Positions 1 through 10,454 of a stretch of 64,000 bases of DNA are shown one piece after another. How positions within the stretch are numbered: the first letter of the stretch is position 1; the number at the start of each line of letters is the position of its first letter. The stretch spans positions 44,540,659-44,604,658 of the forward strand of contig CM057842.1 in NCBI GenBank assembly GCA_030068075.1, given 5' to 3'. A program made the translations under genes and the position numbers. Source of the DNA: Paguma larvata. Taxonomy: Eukaryota; Chordata; Mammalia; Carnivora; Viverridae. Below the pieces are notes generated by a model. The model was not told the DNA's origin, did not search any database, and saw nothing but the letters and a program-made list of their open reading frames with translations.

Positions 1-693
1 TGTATTCCTGACCAGAGTTCTTACCTGACCTGAGCCGTATTATTCTTACCCACAGGATTTTGACCAGGTGCTAAGATCCTTTCTCTCCCTGCAAGTGTTT
101 GGGTGAAGGATAAGAAGGAGAGAAATTGAAATAGCTTTTGGATGAAGTGGGTACAGTTGTTGAATTTTTAAAAGGCCACTGGAGCTTTGTGGTATTTGTT
201 ACTAGGTTTCCTTTTATTAATTTTGTTGCTTTGGTACCTCAGCACAGGCGCTGCCAGACCCAAGTTTTATACCAGGTGTTTCCTTCTGACTTCACATTGC
301 CTGAGGCAGTTTGAATATGTTAATGTTTCATAAGTCAGACTTTCCAACTCCTTAATCACTGCAGAGTTGTTGGCTGACTTCCATGCAGTCTTTATATTCG
401 CTATTCATTATCGAGGGTCCTCAATTTGTAGAGTTGGATTTGGGTGTGGTTTTGTTAGAAACCAGCATTATTGTGGTTGGAATATCCTGAAATAAATGAT
501 ATATGGAAAAAAATGTTGTTGCATATGTCCTTGCTTGGCTCATTTAATTGCCTGCCTGTCACACTCTCGTTTAAATTTGACTTTTAAGTAGGGCGCTTCG
601 GAAAAGTGAGCTAAGCCAACTCTCAGTGACTTTTTTCCCCCCCTCTGAGCATTTCTTTCCTTCTAATAATGTTGCATATTTTACTTTGTCTAG
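1..693 (+). other. ITPR1: ITPR1 intron upstream of the start exon (3' end)
   Basis: Single-copy-looking intron with no recognised repeat or second exon. It ends in a modest pyrimidine stretch and the acceptor at 692-693. Short ORFs here have no recognisable product. Confidence 0.7.
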
Positions 694-709
694 GCTTTTC
701 GAGAAAGAC

Positions 710-801
710 ATGTCTGACAAGATGTCTAGTTTCCTACATATTGGAGACATTTGTTCTCTGTACGCGGAAGGATCGACAAATGGATTTATTAGCACCTTGG
801 G
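710..801 (+). CDS. ITPR1: ITPR1 first coding exon (partial CDS, residues 1-30)
   Basis: Encodes the N-terminus of the type 1 inositol 1,4,5-trisphosphate receptor, the tetrameric calcium-release channel of the endoplasmic reticulum. The exon runs 694-801: an AG acceptor at 692-693, a 16-nt piece of 5' UTR (694-709), ATG at 710, then a GT donor at 802 (GG|gtaaga). The reading begins [20 protein letters not shown] and ends at ...STL plus GG, phase 2, which joins exactly to the next exon. This matches the highly conserved ITPR1 start as I know it. The residues form the first strands of the suppressor/beta-trefoil domain (about residues 1-223), which tunes IP3 affinity. Position -3 of the ATG is G and +4 is T, a moderate Kozak context. 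A second in-frame ATG lies at codon 5. ITPR2 and ITPR3 start differently, so the paralogue assignment is firm. The upstream promoter and non-coding exons lie outside the window. Confidence 0.97.
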
Positions 802-1168
802 GTAAGAGTGCCTGATTTCTTGTGTTGCAGGTTTTGTTTAAAACCTCTTAATGCCAGCTTAAAAACTGATTTTTCTAAGATAAGAATGTTACTGTTTGAC
901 TTGGCTTTTCCAGGGGCAATTGGAATCATAGTACCAAATGTCAGGTTAGCCAAGTTTACCTCTTACACAAAAATACTCATTTCTTGTCAGTTCTCGAAGA
1001 GCAAAATCTGATTAACTAGGACTCTTGTAATTCAGAATTTATTATAATTTCCTATGCACGCAAGGGGGAATCATATAAGGGGAAAAGTGCAAAGTGTATG
1101 GGATAAAATTTTAATATTATTTTTTACAGACCCCAAAGAAATAAAGAGCTTTCATAAAAGCTCTTCTT

Positions 1169-1396
1169 CTTTTTTTTAAAGTTTATTTATTTATTTTTGA
1201 CAGAGAGTGCATGCATAAGCAGAGAAGGGGCAGAGAGGAGCATGGGGGGGAGGGTGGGGGGTGGGAGACACAGAATCCGAAGCAGGCTCCAGGCTCTAAG
1301 CTGTCAGCACAGAGCCTAAGAGGGGCTCGAACTCACAAACCCTGAGATCATAACCTGAGACGAAGTTGGATCCTTAACCAAAGCCACCCAGGCACT
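1169..1396 (-). mobile_element. CAN-type SINE, antisense to ITPR1
   Basis: Read on the minus strand it has a degraded tRNA-like head ('caaagccacccaggcact' on +), then 'tcagcacagagcc' and a tail seen here as 'tttttttaaagtttattta'. The middle is expanded into a G-rich tract at 1244-1265. No clear target-site duplication. Confidence 0.88.
1244..1265 (+). repeat. Candidate G-quadruplex tract inside a SINE
   Basis: Four G runs of 7, 3, 6 and 3 separated by single bases (A, T, T). This satisfies the G3+N1 pattern. It lies on the coding strand, so it would be present in ITPR1 pre-mRNA. Confidence 0.75.
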
Positions 1397-1500
1397 ACAA
1401 ACCTCTTATTTTCAAATGCTAACTTGTTTGTCATTTAAGCAAAGACTATAACTTCTTGAATGCTTATCTCTTTTCTTCGAAGTAGAACCTTTCCTATTTT

Positions 1501-1736
1501 TAAAATTTATTTATTTTATTTTTACATTTTTTAATGTTTATTTTTGAGAGAGAGAGCGCGAGTGTGTGTGAATAGGGTAGGGGCAGAGAGAGAGAGGGAG
1601 ACACAGAATCTGAAGCAGGCTCCAAGCTCTGAGCTGTTGGCACAGAGCCCGATTTGGGGTCCATACTCACTAACCTTGAGATCATGACCTGAGCTGAAGT
1701 CAGACACTTAACCATCTGAGCCACCCAGGTGCCTTT
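1501..1736 (-). mobile_element. CAN-type SINE with target-site duplication
   Basis: Minus-strand SINE with poly-T at left and 'ctgagccacccaggtgcc' at right. It is flanked by a 16-bp target-site duplication with one mismatch (gaacctttcctatttt at 1485-1500; gaacctttcgtatttt at 1737-1752), which fixes its borders. Confidence 0.95.
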
Positions 1737-2629
1737 GAACCTTTCGTATTTTAAATTGCTGTATGCATTTGAAAGTTACATATTGCATAAAGTTCTATAA
1801 ATCGGATTTTTGTTCTTTTGTGCTGTCTTCAATTTTTACCCAACTTTTAAGAGTGTAAGTACGTTCCATAAGGTCCTTATTGGATGATCTCCTTCCTTTT
1901 CCTCCTCCCATTGTCTATAGGAGGAAATGAGAAGTGAAATAGCCCCAAAGGCAGAGAGAAGCAGAATGGAGAATCAAAATGGTTAACTCCCGAAGACAAA
2001 GGAAGGGTCTTGATTGTCTTCGTGTAGAAAGTAGTTAAGCCCCAGGGTGGAATTGTTGAATTTGGCAGGAGCTGATCTCAAATTGGGGGAAGGAAAGCCA
2101 ACAGTTTCTCCAAGAATCTCATTCTTATAGCAGCCAGAACCTTTCTTTTAATAATAACTATTATTGAAAGCATGCTTGTTCTCTGGTATTTGTGGAGAAT
2201 GGGTATTCACAGGCTCTCATTCAGGTCACTCTAGCCTCAAGGAGCAAGTTATTTCGGATGTAGAAGTTAAGCTCAATTGGACCTTGTTGTAGAAAATTTT
2301 TGTTTTTAAAAGTCCTCTGGATCACCAAATCCACTAAATGTGTCTCAGTTCTTATCTTTTCTTAACCTGTCTACACCAGAGACCCATCCTTCACAACTTC
2401 TCTCCTGTGGCTTTTGGCTAAGAGGCCTTCCTGCTTGTGTCTCTCCAGTTGTCCCTTTTCTCTTCTTGGCTGATTCCTTCCTTTTTCTGTTCCTCATGTT
2501 TGAATCTTGCATCCTCTGCTTATTTCCCAGCCGTACAGCAATGGTAATAAACAGCAGGAGTACCCCCTTACGTGAGTCCTGTGGATGTTTGAACCGCTGT
2601 GCTAGCACCGTATATGCATTTTGCCTTTA

Positions 2630-2770
2630 ATCCCCAAACACTTCTTTATAGTGAGCATTATCATTGTTGCTCTTTATGGAGGAAAAACCTCTGAGCTTCA
2701 GAGACGTGAGGTCACCTGCCCAAAGTTTCACAGTTGTGAACACTCTGTACTCTAGGACCAGTGCTCCTAG
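2630..2770 (-). mobile_element. MIR relic
   Basis: Reverse-strand MIR pattern: a degraded 'tttatggagg...', then 'gaggtcacctgcccaaag' and 'ctctaggaccagtgctcc'. Diverged. Confidence 0.6.
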
Positions 2771-2905
2771 CAGTTGCCCCTAGAAGGGTAGACTTTCCAT
2801 TCCTTGCCTTTCCTGACAGTCTGTGTTGTCAGGCAGAATTGGCTTATACCCTCCTCACTGTCTGCCCACAACTCTTACTTATGTGGATGCCTTATTAAAC
2901 CTCAA

Positions 2906-2922
2906 CCCCCCCCCCCCCCCCC
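2906..2922 (+). repeat. Mononucleotide run C17
   Basis: Seventeen consecutive C residues between 'aacctcaa' and 'gtatgcc'. Likely length-polymorphic and prone to sequencing error. Confidence 0.95.
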
Positions 2923-3484
2923 GTATGCCTCATGTCTCCTCTATGGCCCTGATTTCTCGTAATGGTGCCACTGCCCTTCCAGTCACCCAAGCTTACTTCC
3001 AGTTGTTAAGCTAAGCCCATTGTGGCAGCCCCTGAAATCTTACTGCCGCCTTTCCCTTCGTCCTCTTTTTCGAGAGCATCTTTTCTTAGAATTTTTGTGA
3101 GGTACAAATTCTTTGCTTTATAAGAGTTTTCCTCAAGTATTCTAAACAAATTAATAATAAGGTTCCTCGTCACTTTTTCTTTAATGCGAAGATGGCCCGT
3201 TTTGAAATTTGGGCTCTAATATGTACCTCAGATGAGTTTTCCCTTGGTTCAAAGTGGACTTGGGAACTAAAATTTGGCCTTCTTTTTCCTTTTAATATAT
3301 ATATTTTTAACATTTTCGGGGCACTTGTTGTGAATGACAATGAGTGGCCACCAGTTTTTGTAGAACTTGGCATTCTAGTTTCCCAGCCACATTCCATTTA
3401 TATGGATAGCCATTATCTCTCACCTAGCTTTCTTGACTCATTGAGCTTTAGATCTTGAATCAGACCTTGGAGAGTCAGTGTGTG

Positions 3485-3665
3485 TGCACATGGTGTGTAG
3501 AGGTGTGCTTCAGAATCACCTGAGGAACTTGTTAAAAGTAGAAGTTCTTGGGTCCCATCCCAGAACACAGCTTTAGTAGGCCTGGGTATGATGGGGACCT
3601 GGTGTCAGTATATTTTATAAATAAATGGAATGTCTGATGAACATCTCCCTATTTGAGAATCCTTG
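3485..3665. mobile_element. MER5-type DNA transposon relic
   Basis: 'cttcagaatcacctgaggaa' and 'cttgttaaaa' near the left and 'ttgagaatccttgagaccc' near the right resemble MER5A/5B non-autonomous hAT elements. Terminal repeats are diverged. Confidence 0.6.
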
Positions 3666-3679
3666 AGACCCAACTCTTT

Positions 3680-3775
3680 GATTTTACAGACAAAGGAACT
3701 GAGACAAGAGGAATGAAGTAATGTAGTCATAGTCAAGCTGCTAGTAGGTGGCAAAGTGCCGTCTTCATTTGTCTT
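3680..3775 (-). mobile_element. MIR relic (core)
   Basis: 'gattttacagacaaaggaac' followed by 'gctgctagtaggtggca' is the reverse-strand MIR core. Confidence 0.55.
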
Positions 3776-4084
3776 CTGGCTTAGCCTGGGGCCCTTGCTC
3801 TTACCCCTTGTCCTTGTTTGAGAACTTGAGGAGCATTTAACCCAGCCCTACACGAATTCCAAGGCACTCCCCCACTTCACATATTAGGTTAGTTCTGGCG
3901 GTATTACTGTATTTACATTCATAGAGGGTCCAAGTGGGAGTTGTATATATGCACAATCTCCTCTTTATTTTTGCGTAAAAACTCAAGCCATTGACCACAC
4001 TGTTGCTCTTCTTGATGGAGAGAAGTCTTGATTCTTAGAGCTGAAGGAGGCAAGCTGCTGGTGGGCTACTCTGGTCACTTTGAT

Positions 4085-4400
4085 TCACCCACCAAATGTA
4101 CACTGAGCACCTCGCCTGGGCAGGAGAATGTACTAGGCTTGGGCATCTTTTGGGTCGCAAAGCAGGCATCTCTCTGCCCCCAGGGAGCTCGTAGCCTCCT
4201 GCGCCATTTGCACTTCAGTCCAGTGAAGTAAGGAAGACAGGAGGAGAGGCAGGGAATGCCTGGTTTAGGACAAGCTTGGCAGGGAGACCTTTGTAGAGAA
4301 GATGAAGGCTCTGAGTCAGTTTTGAAGAACAGGCCAGACTTTAGGGGGGACCTGGAATTTTGGAGGGAGGAGTGGTAAGAGTAAAGGCAGACCATTTAAT
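4085..4400 (-). mobile_element. L2 relic
   Basis: Reverse-strand L2 3' region: 'actgagcacctcgcctgggc', then 'gggagctcgtagcc' and 'gagtcagttttgaagaacag', in the order expected for L2. Confidence 0.6.
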
Positions 4401-4459
4401 AGTACCTTGCTTTTGGGAAAAGGAACAGCACGGACTAATGGAAGAAACCTGGAAATCCA

Positions 4460-4575
4460 TAGTATATTAGCTGAGAGCAAGTTCTGCGGTCACTTGGAAG
4501 ATGACCAATGCCAGTGTTAGGAACTTGTATAAATTAAACTTCTGAGTCTCAATTTGCTCATCTGTTCAAAAAATA
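4460..4575 (+). mobile_element. MIR relic
   Basis: Ends with 'ctgagtctcaatttgctcat', resembling the MIR 'cctcagtttcctcatctgt' block. Weak. Confidence 0.45.
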
Positions 4576-4864
4576 CTTTATTTTTAATTGGTTCTTCTAA
4601 AAGAATTGCACAAGTTAGATTGGTCAGTCTGGACTTCTAAATACTGGGTCTGTATATAATTAGGGTCTGGGTTTTTTTTGTAGCTTTTTGTACTTTTCCC
4701 CACCTCTATTTCAATTTCCAGTAGTTCCGAATGACTTTGTCTGCCAGCAGCTTCTCAAATGGCCTCAGGCACAGTTAGTTCCTGGCTGTATTTTATTCTC
4801 CTTTCTCTTATAGCCCTTAGGTTGGATTCTCTTTATTAGTTTGCTTTTGTGGTTCCTGTGCTAG

Positions 4865-4978
4865 CCTTGAGCTCCCTAAGGGCAGGACCTGGTTCATATT
4901 CATCCTCACATCCCAGGCCAGCACTGTGCCTGGCACCAAATGGACCCCTCAGCTACCATGAATTGAATGCACTCACTC
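4865..4978 (+). mobile_element. L2 3' end relic
   Basis: 'gagctccctaagggcaggac', 'cactgtgcctggcac' and 'tgaattgaatgcactca' follow the L2 3' end in order. Confidence 0.7.
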
Positions 4979-5283
4979 CTTGCTATGCCTCCTGACTTCA
5001 GCATTACTGCATGTTGTGCTCAAATCCATCATGGATGTGGTTAAGGGAAAAGAGCCACAGAAAATATTAGGTTAATGTGTGCATTGCAGAAGCACAACCT
5101 GGGATTTTGGATTAGGTTTAGCTCCCTGCATGGGAAACCTCTAGTGTAAACAGCTCCCTGGCAGGAGAACATGGCCATCTAAGTTTTGCACAAAAACAGC
5201 CCTGGATATTCAATTTTTGCATAGTGCTTAGGTTTTATTTTCTTAGACTTGGCCTGATAGAGCATTTATCTTTGTCTTCACAG

Positions 5284-5354
5284 CCTGGTTGATGATCGTT
5301 GTGTTGTACAGCCAGAAACTGGGGACCTTAACAATCCACCCAAGAAATTCAGAG
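5284..5354 (+). CDS. ITPR1: ITPR1 second coding exon (partial CDS, residues 31-53)
   Basis: This 71-nt exon follows a strong polypyrimidine acceptor (ctttgtcttcacag, AG at 5282-5283) and ends in a near-perfect U1 site (AG|GTAAGT at 5353-5360). The first C completes the glycine codon begun in the previous exon. The frame then reads [20 protein letters not shown] followed by KFR, and ends with one base of the next codon (phase 1; expected Asp). This is the ITPR1 suppressor-domain sequence that directly follows ...FISTLG. The exon length is not a multiple of three, so skipping it would shift the frame. It lies about 4.5 kb after the start exon. The (TG)17 tract 63 nt downstream is the only unusual splice-proximal feature. 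No following exon (expected to begin Asp-Cys-Leu-Phe-Lys) was found in the remaining 58.6 kb. Confidence 0.97.
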
Positions 5355-5416
5355 GTAAGTTTATGACCTCCTGGAGTGGGTACCATGCCTCACTTGAAAA
5401 TTCATCAAGTGTGTTG

Positions 5417-5417
<1 letters not shown>

Positions 5418-5451
<34 letters not shown>
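5418..5451 (+). repeat. (TG)17 microsatellite near the exon donor
   Basis: Seventeen uninterrupted TG units beginning 63 nt after the 5' splice site, followed by more TG-rich DNA to about 5478. In RNA this is a UG repeat, the class bound by TDP-43 and CELF proteins. Confidence 0.95.
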
Positions 5452-5454
<3 letters not shown>

Positions 5455-5850
5455 TTGCTTATGCGTGTGTATGTGTTTTTAATAAGCAGTTGTAGGTTAA
5501 TTTGCTTACATTTTTTAAGTATGATTTCGGGTCCAAGCTTTATGACCATTTGAAAATGCATCAAGATTGGAATGGCTTTTTTAGAGCCTTCATTTGTATA
5601 TTGAATACATGTTGGTCAGTGTGGATTCAGCTTAAAGCCTTACATTTGTGCAAGTATGTCTGTAAACAGGATTTATCGATCTGATCACAAGCCACATGTG
5701 TCATTGCAGCAGATCTCGCTGTGCCTTGGGGGCTCTGGTACTCCTCGATGCTTCAGCCTGGAGTGAGAAGTTCTTAATTATTGCACTTATTTTTTGGGTT
5801 ATAAGACCTAGGCAGGACAGCCAACCAGTAGCTTCCCACTACTCCTGGCT
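5455..5850 (+). other. Unremarkable intron
   Basis: No repeat, RNA gene or coding signal recognised. Confidence 0.6.
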
Positions 5851-6078
5851 TTGTTTTTTGTTTTTGTTTTGTTTTGAATGTTTGTTTTTGAGAGAGACAG
5901 AGCATGAGCAGGGGAGGGGCAGAGAGAGACAGAGAGAGAGAGAGAGACTGACTCCCAAGCAGGCTCCACACTGTCAGTGCAGAGTCTGATGCAGGGCTTG
6001 AACTAACGAAACGTGAGACGATGGCCTGAGCGATATCGAGAGTTATATGCTTAACTGACTGAGCCACCCAGGCGCCCC
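5851..6078 (-). mobile_element. CAN-type SINE
   Basis: Minus-strand SINE with 'tgagccacccaggcgcccc' at its right end, a (GA)n-expanded tail region near 5925-5947 and T-rich left end. No clear target-site duplication. Confidence 0.92.
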
Positions 6079-6113
6079 CAAGTGATTTTTTAAAAAAATA
6101 TTGAACTGGGGTT

Positions 6114-6160
6114 GGGGCACCTGGGTGGCTCAATTGTTTGAGTGTCCAACTTCGGCTCAG
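6114..6160 (+). mobile_element. SINE head fragment
   Basis: Only the tRNA-like head is present ('ggggcacctgggtggctca' through 'cttcggctcag'). The remainder is missing. It lies 35 bp from an oppositely oriented SINE. Confidence 0.85.
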
Positions 6161-6745
6161 ACCCCAAAGGGCTCAGACCTTGCCATTTTCAGGTTACGTC
6201 TTTTGAGTTAGGAATTCTTACTGTTGGTGGATGTCGAAACTGTAGTGATACAGCAGCTGTTTGGATAAAAGCTAAAGGACTTAGAATAAAATAAAAGGCA
6301 GATGTTCAGAGGGGGAGGAGCCATTTAGGAGATGTTTGCTGTTGAGCTGCCTGTAGTTGGCATGAGACTATCAGGAGAATGTTTTCACCTGGGAGGTTGG
6401 TGGTGGGGGCAGGGGGAGGAGACTCTTGAAAAAAGAACTGTTGCCATTGGCCCCCTATGACAGGATCCTCATGCAGCTCTGGTCTCAGTGGCCTTTTATT
6501 TTCAATCCTTCATCCATGACTTTTCTAAAACAGAATGCTGAATGTAGCAGAAATGAAAGATTTGATCTAATAATCATAATCCAGAGTCAAGCTCAGGGGA
6601 CTCAGTGCCGGGTGCGATACTAAGGGCCCTGCTACGTTTTTAGCTCCTGGATTGGTCTGTCCACCCCCTGAGGCGACCGAAGCCTTCAATGGTCACACCT
6701 GACATCAAGTATCTATCTAGTCTGGGGTCACACAGATGGGGATGG
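6161..6745 (+). other. Unremarkable intron
   Basis: No recognised element. A short purine-rich stretch lies at about 6395-6425. Confidence 0.6.
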
Positions 6746-6746
6746 A

Positions 6747-6898
6747 TCTCAACTTTGGCTGCACATTCACTTGGGGGGCTTTCAAAAATAATGTCTGAGT
6801 CCCACCCTCAGGGATTCTCATTTAATTTGGCATTGGTGTTTTTGTTTTTGAAACCTTTCCAGGTGATTCTCCTGTGTAGCCAAGGGTAAGAACCACTC
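6747..6898. mobile_element. MER5A-type DNA transposon relic
   Basis: Terminal inverted repeats are visible: 'tctcaactttggctgcacat' at left and 'tgtagccaagggtaagaac' at right, with 'gagtcccaccctcagggat' between. This fits a MER5A hAT element. Confidence 0.8.
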
Positions 6899-8074
6899 CT
6901 AAGGGAGCCTGGGCTATACACCCCTAGCTTTATTTCTTAGGGGCTGAAATAAGTTGAAGTGTGGCTTTAGCAGTTGGATCCAAGTGCAGGGAGCTTGGGT
7001 CCAGTGTGAGCTCTATCCTATTCTGCACACAGGCCTTGAGAGCTGGGAAAGGAACCTGAGAAAGATGTTAATGCTCTGTACAAAGCTAACCAGTGGCTAT
7101 TTGAATATAGGTTTAGAATGTTAAAAGAAATAGGACCATGGCCACGGGAAGTCAGAAGACACACTTGTTTTCCTGGCACTAGGGTAAAAGTGCCTGGTGC
7201 TTAGATATGTATCTGGTGGCTGATTTGAAGGGACTGTTTTGAGATAAACGTGACAGTCTGATAGAGGCCATTTGGAAAGAACCAAACTTTGTTTATGGCC
7301 TGGCCTGGCTCTACAGGTGGTCACATGACAGCGACTTGATAAGTTGTCTACTTTTCCTCATAAATGAAAAGTAAAGGTTTCTATGTTGTAAGGTGCTTTG
7401 CGCTTGTGGGAAAATCCGGTTCCAAATAAGCTTTGCTGCAGGCTTTTCAAATGAGGGTCAGGACTGCCTGAATTCCTCGTGCCGTACTGGAGGCCCCCTG
7501 CATGCGGGTGAGAGGCCCAGGCAGAGTGCCGGGAAGAGCTCCTCCACCTTGGAATCTGGGCAGGGATTTAAACACTTTCCAAAGAGCCCTTCAATTCTGG
7601 TGTAGCCTTCTTTGAAAAAAGATTTTTTTTTTTTTTTCTAAAATGAAGAAACATTTCTCTTTTGGAAGGGATTATTGCCTTTCCAAATACAAGTGCATTT
7701 TGAAGTTGAAGTCATTTTGATGTTTAGAAATCGTGCATCGGGCAGTTGGGCAATTTGGAGGCATTTCTAGTCCATTTCCTTGCCGTGCTATTACACCCTG
7801 GAGTTTAACAAACACATATGGAAAAGTGAGATGCTGGCAAGCAGCCGGATAGGATGATGGAGTCTTTATCTGAACAATCAGCAGAGCTACATTTAGTCAT
7901 TTGGATTTGTTGTTGCTTCCATTGTTTCCTTGCCAAGTTATTTCCTATATTGAGAACCATCATAACCTGTTCTTAAGTAAATGGAAACCGAAGGCCTTTT
8001 TATGTAATGCTCCCTGTGGCTTCTAACTTGGGGTTTTTAATTTTGTGGGCTCCTCTTGAGATCTGCCACCCTAG
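6899..8074 (+). other. Single-copy intron, repeat-poor
   Basis: No transposon recognised. The part at 7390-7990 is the most complex in base composition and is a possible conserved element, but this cannot be judged from one sequence. Confidence 0.55.
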
Positions 8075-8310
8075 TGATGAATAGCATAGGTCCTACGATC
8101 AGGCTTTCTGGGTACATATCGAGTTCTAATTCTTAGGTGTGTGACCCTGGACAAACTGCTTAACGTCTGTGAAACTTGTTTTTCTCATCTGTAAAATGGG
8201 AGATTGTATTAGTCACTACCTCATAAGGTTACTGTACGTGTGTGTTTCAAATTTAGTACCGACGGAGCCTGGCCTTGGGTTAAGGACACAGTAAGCCGTA
8301 GTTAGTCCTA
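8075..8310 (+). mobile_element. MIR
   Basis: Ordered MIR landmarks: 'gtgtgaccctggacaaactg', 'ctcatctgtaaaatgggaga' and 'actacctcataaggttactg'. Confidence 0.85.
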
Positions 8311-8439
8311 TCTTTTCATTCCTGGTACTTAGTACAGAGGTTAGTGCTCATAAGTGTTGGCAGAAGGGAATCTTATATATGAATCCTTTAATGATATGAA
8401 AATAATTATTGTTTCTCTTTTTGTGTCTAAATGTTTTTG

Positions 8440-8630
8440 TGGGTAGGGGTTTGCACAGAGACCCATTGGCTTAGATTTGAGTCCCAGCGTTCCTGCAGGC
8501 AAGCTAAGTAACCTTGATAGATGACTTAATTTTCCTGAGCTTGTTTCGTCTCCTATAATAAGGGGGAAGAGAATTCCTTCCCTTTAAAGGTACTAGGATT
8601 GATGATACTGTGGATAACTAGAGTACTTGG
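8440..8630 (+). mobile_element. MIR relic
   Basis: 'gatttgagtcccagcgttcc', 'aagtaaccttgatagatgac' and a short A/G-rich block follow MIR order. Strongly diverged. Confidence 0.5.
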
Positions 8631-9408
8631 TTGAACCTAAGACCTGCTCGGTGAGTGGTAGCTGTAGTTTTTCATAGTAGTAGACGCAAAAGAATTAAAA
8701 TCTTGACACACCTGCTTCTTCCTGATGGATAAAAGTATATGACCAAGTGAATTGCTTTTGTGGTGATTCCCTTGAGTATATCTCCTGCCCGGAACTTCAT
8801 CTGTAGGAAGAAAAGATAGGGTGCACATCTGTTTCACAAGCCTCTTTGATTACCCAAATAAATTTTGGACAGTGTCCCCTGTCCTCTAGGTGATGAGAAG
8901 AGCTGAGAAGTAGAATAATTCAGTTACTTTAGCCCTTTAGTTAATATGGTACCATTTTAAAGCAGCAGTGTCCATGACAGAATCTCTTTTCTCACTGGTT
9001 TGTGTTGCTTTGCCTGGGATCTTGAAAGAAGAAGGAAGACAAACATCAGATTGAAACCGGCAATAGAAACTTTGTGGTTAGAGAATTCCTTTCTCGAGAT
9101 TGTGTTCTCCTCTTCCACCCCCACCTGCCCCTTCCCCCGACTAAATATAACTGCATCTTCTATAAAGAAAAGAAGGAAATTAACTACCAGTCTTATTTTG
9201 ATCCCACAATCTTTGCTGTTTTAAATGTAACCTCCAGGAGTGTTGGAGGAGCAACAAGGTCTGGGGTTTTCGGGAAATAAGATAGGCATTAGGATTGAAC
9301 ACGCTATTTATTGTGTAATCTGCCTTTTCAGACTGGGGCATTGGTAAAGTTCTTTCCCTCAAAACTTGATCTTCTCTGTTCAGTTCAAAAAGTCAATCTT
9401 ATTCTTTT
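8631..9408 (+). other. Unremarkable intron
   Basis: No recognised element. Short ORFs here have no known motif. Confidence 0.6.
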
Positions 9409-9427
9409 CTTTTCTGTAATTTTTAAA

Positions 9428-9654
9428 CTTTTCAAATTTATTTTTTAATTTTTTTAGCGTTTTTATTTTATTTTTGAGAGACGTAGAGTGAGCAAGGGAA
9501 GGGCAGAGAGAGAGGGAGATATAGAATCTGAAGCAGGCTCCAGGCTCCGAGCTGTCAGCACAGAGCCTAACGCGGGGCTCGATCTCATAGGCCGTGAGAT
9601 CATGACCTGAGCTGAAGTCGGCTGCTTAACCGACTGAGCCACCCAGGCGCCCCT
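9428..9654 (-). mobile_element. CAN-type SINE, first of a block of three
   Basis: Minus-strand full-length SINE. A perfect 19-bp duplication (cttttctgtaatttttaaa at 9409-9427 and 9655-9673) brackets it. Confidence 0.96.
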
Positions 9655-9673
9655 CTTTTCTGTAATTTTTAAA

Positions 9674-9873
9674 AAATGTTTATTTTTGAGAGAGAGAGAG
9701 AGGGTACGAGTGGAGGAGGTACAGAGAGAGGGGAAGACACAGAATCCGAAGCAGACTCCAGGCTCTGAGCTGTCCTCCCAAAGCCTGTCACAGGGCTCAA
9801 ACCCACGGACTGTGAGATCATGACCTGAGCCAAAGTCAGACACCCAACTGACTGAGCTATGCAGGCACCCCCC
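9674..9873 (-). mobile_element. CAN-type SINE, second of the block
   Basis: Starts directly after the duplication of the preceding copy; 'ctgagctatgcaggcacc' marks its head at right. More diverged at the head than its neighbour. Confidence 0.92.
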
Positions 9874-9951
9874 AAGAGGCCGGTTTTGTGCCTCATTTTT
9901 TTTTCTTCAATCTTGGACAGATGGTATGTCACCAAAGAGTGAGAGGTTTTT

Positions 9952-10171
9952 GGGTTTTTTTTTTTTAAGTTTATTTAGTTTGAGAGAGAGAGAGAGCGCA
10001 CGCACACAAGTGGAGAAAGGACAGAGAGAAAGGGAGAGAGAGAATCCCAAGCAGGCTCCGCACTGTCAGTGACGAGCCCAGCATGGGACTCGAACCCATA
10101 AACTGTGCGATCATGACCTGAGCCAAAACCAAGAGTCAGATGCTTAATCAACTGAGCCACGCAGGTGCCCC
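9952..10171 (-). mobile_element. CAN-type SINE, third of the block
   Basis: Flanked by a 17-bp duplication with two mismatches (9935-9951 and 10172-10188, both ending gagaggttttt). Same orientation as the two before it. Confidence 0.95.
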
Positions 10172-10454
10172 AAGATAGAGAGGTTTTTAACCTTGCAGGA
10201 ACCCCTTAGTTTCAAAGAAAAGTTGCTTGAGAAGGTGCTCAGTTTAAGATGAAGAGAAGTTTGGGCAGGTAAAGGTGAGGGGAAAGGAAGCATTATGATA
10301 CCATTCAATGGTTTATATGAATTGGAGAAGAGGTCAGAGATGAGGCTGAGAGTGTGGATGTTCTAGGTAACTATCTGCCTTGTCCCATGTTTCTTCTTTC
10401 CCCCAGTCAAGTTGCCTTGAAGCAAAATAACCCACTCACCCAGTGTGTCATGAA

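Larger units (their letters stand above)
802..5283 (+). other. ITPR1: ITPR1 intron between the first two coding exons
   Basis: A 4.48-kb GT-AG intron. It holds two antisense SINEs, MIR, L2 and MER5 relics and a C17 run, listed separately. The stretches 802-1168, 1753-2629, 2923-3480 and 4976-5283 show no recognised element or coding potential. Confidence 0.9.

Noticed and set aside
9463..10160. Several ORFs starting MAQSVK / MAQLIK-like and containing 'TSAQVMIS'
   Set aside because: The same peptide recurs in SINE copies across the window. It is a translation of the SINE tRNA-like head.
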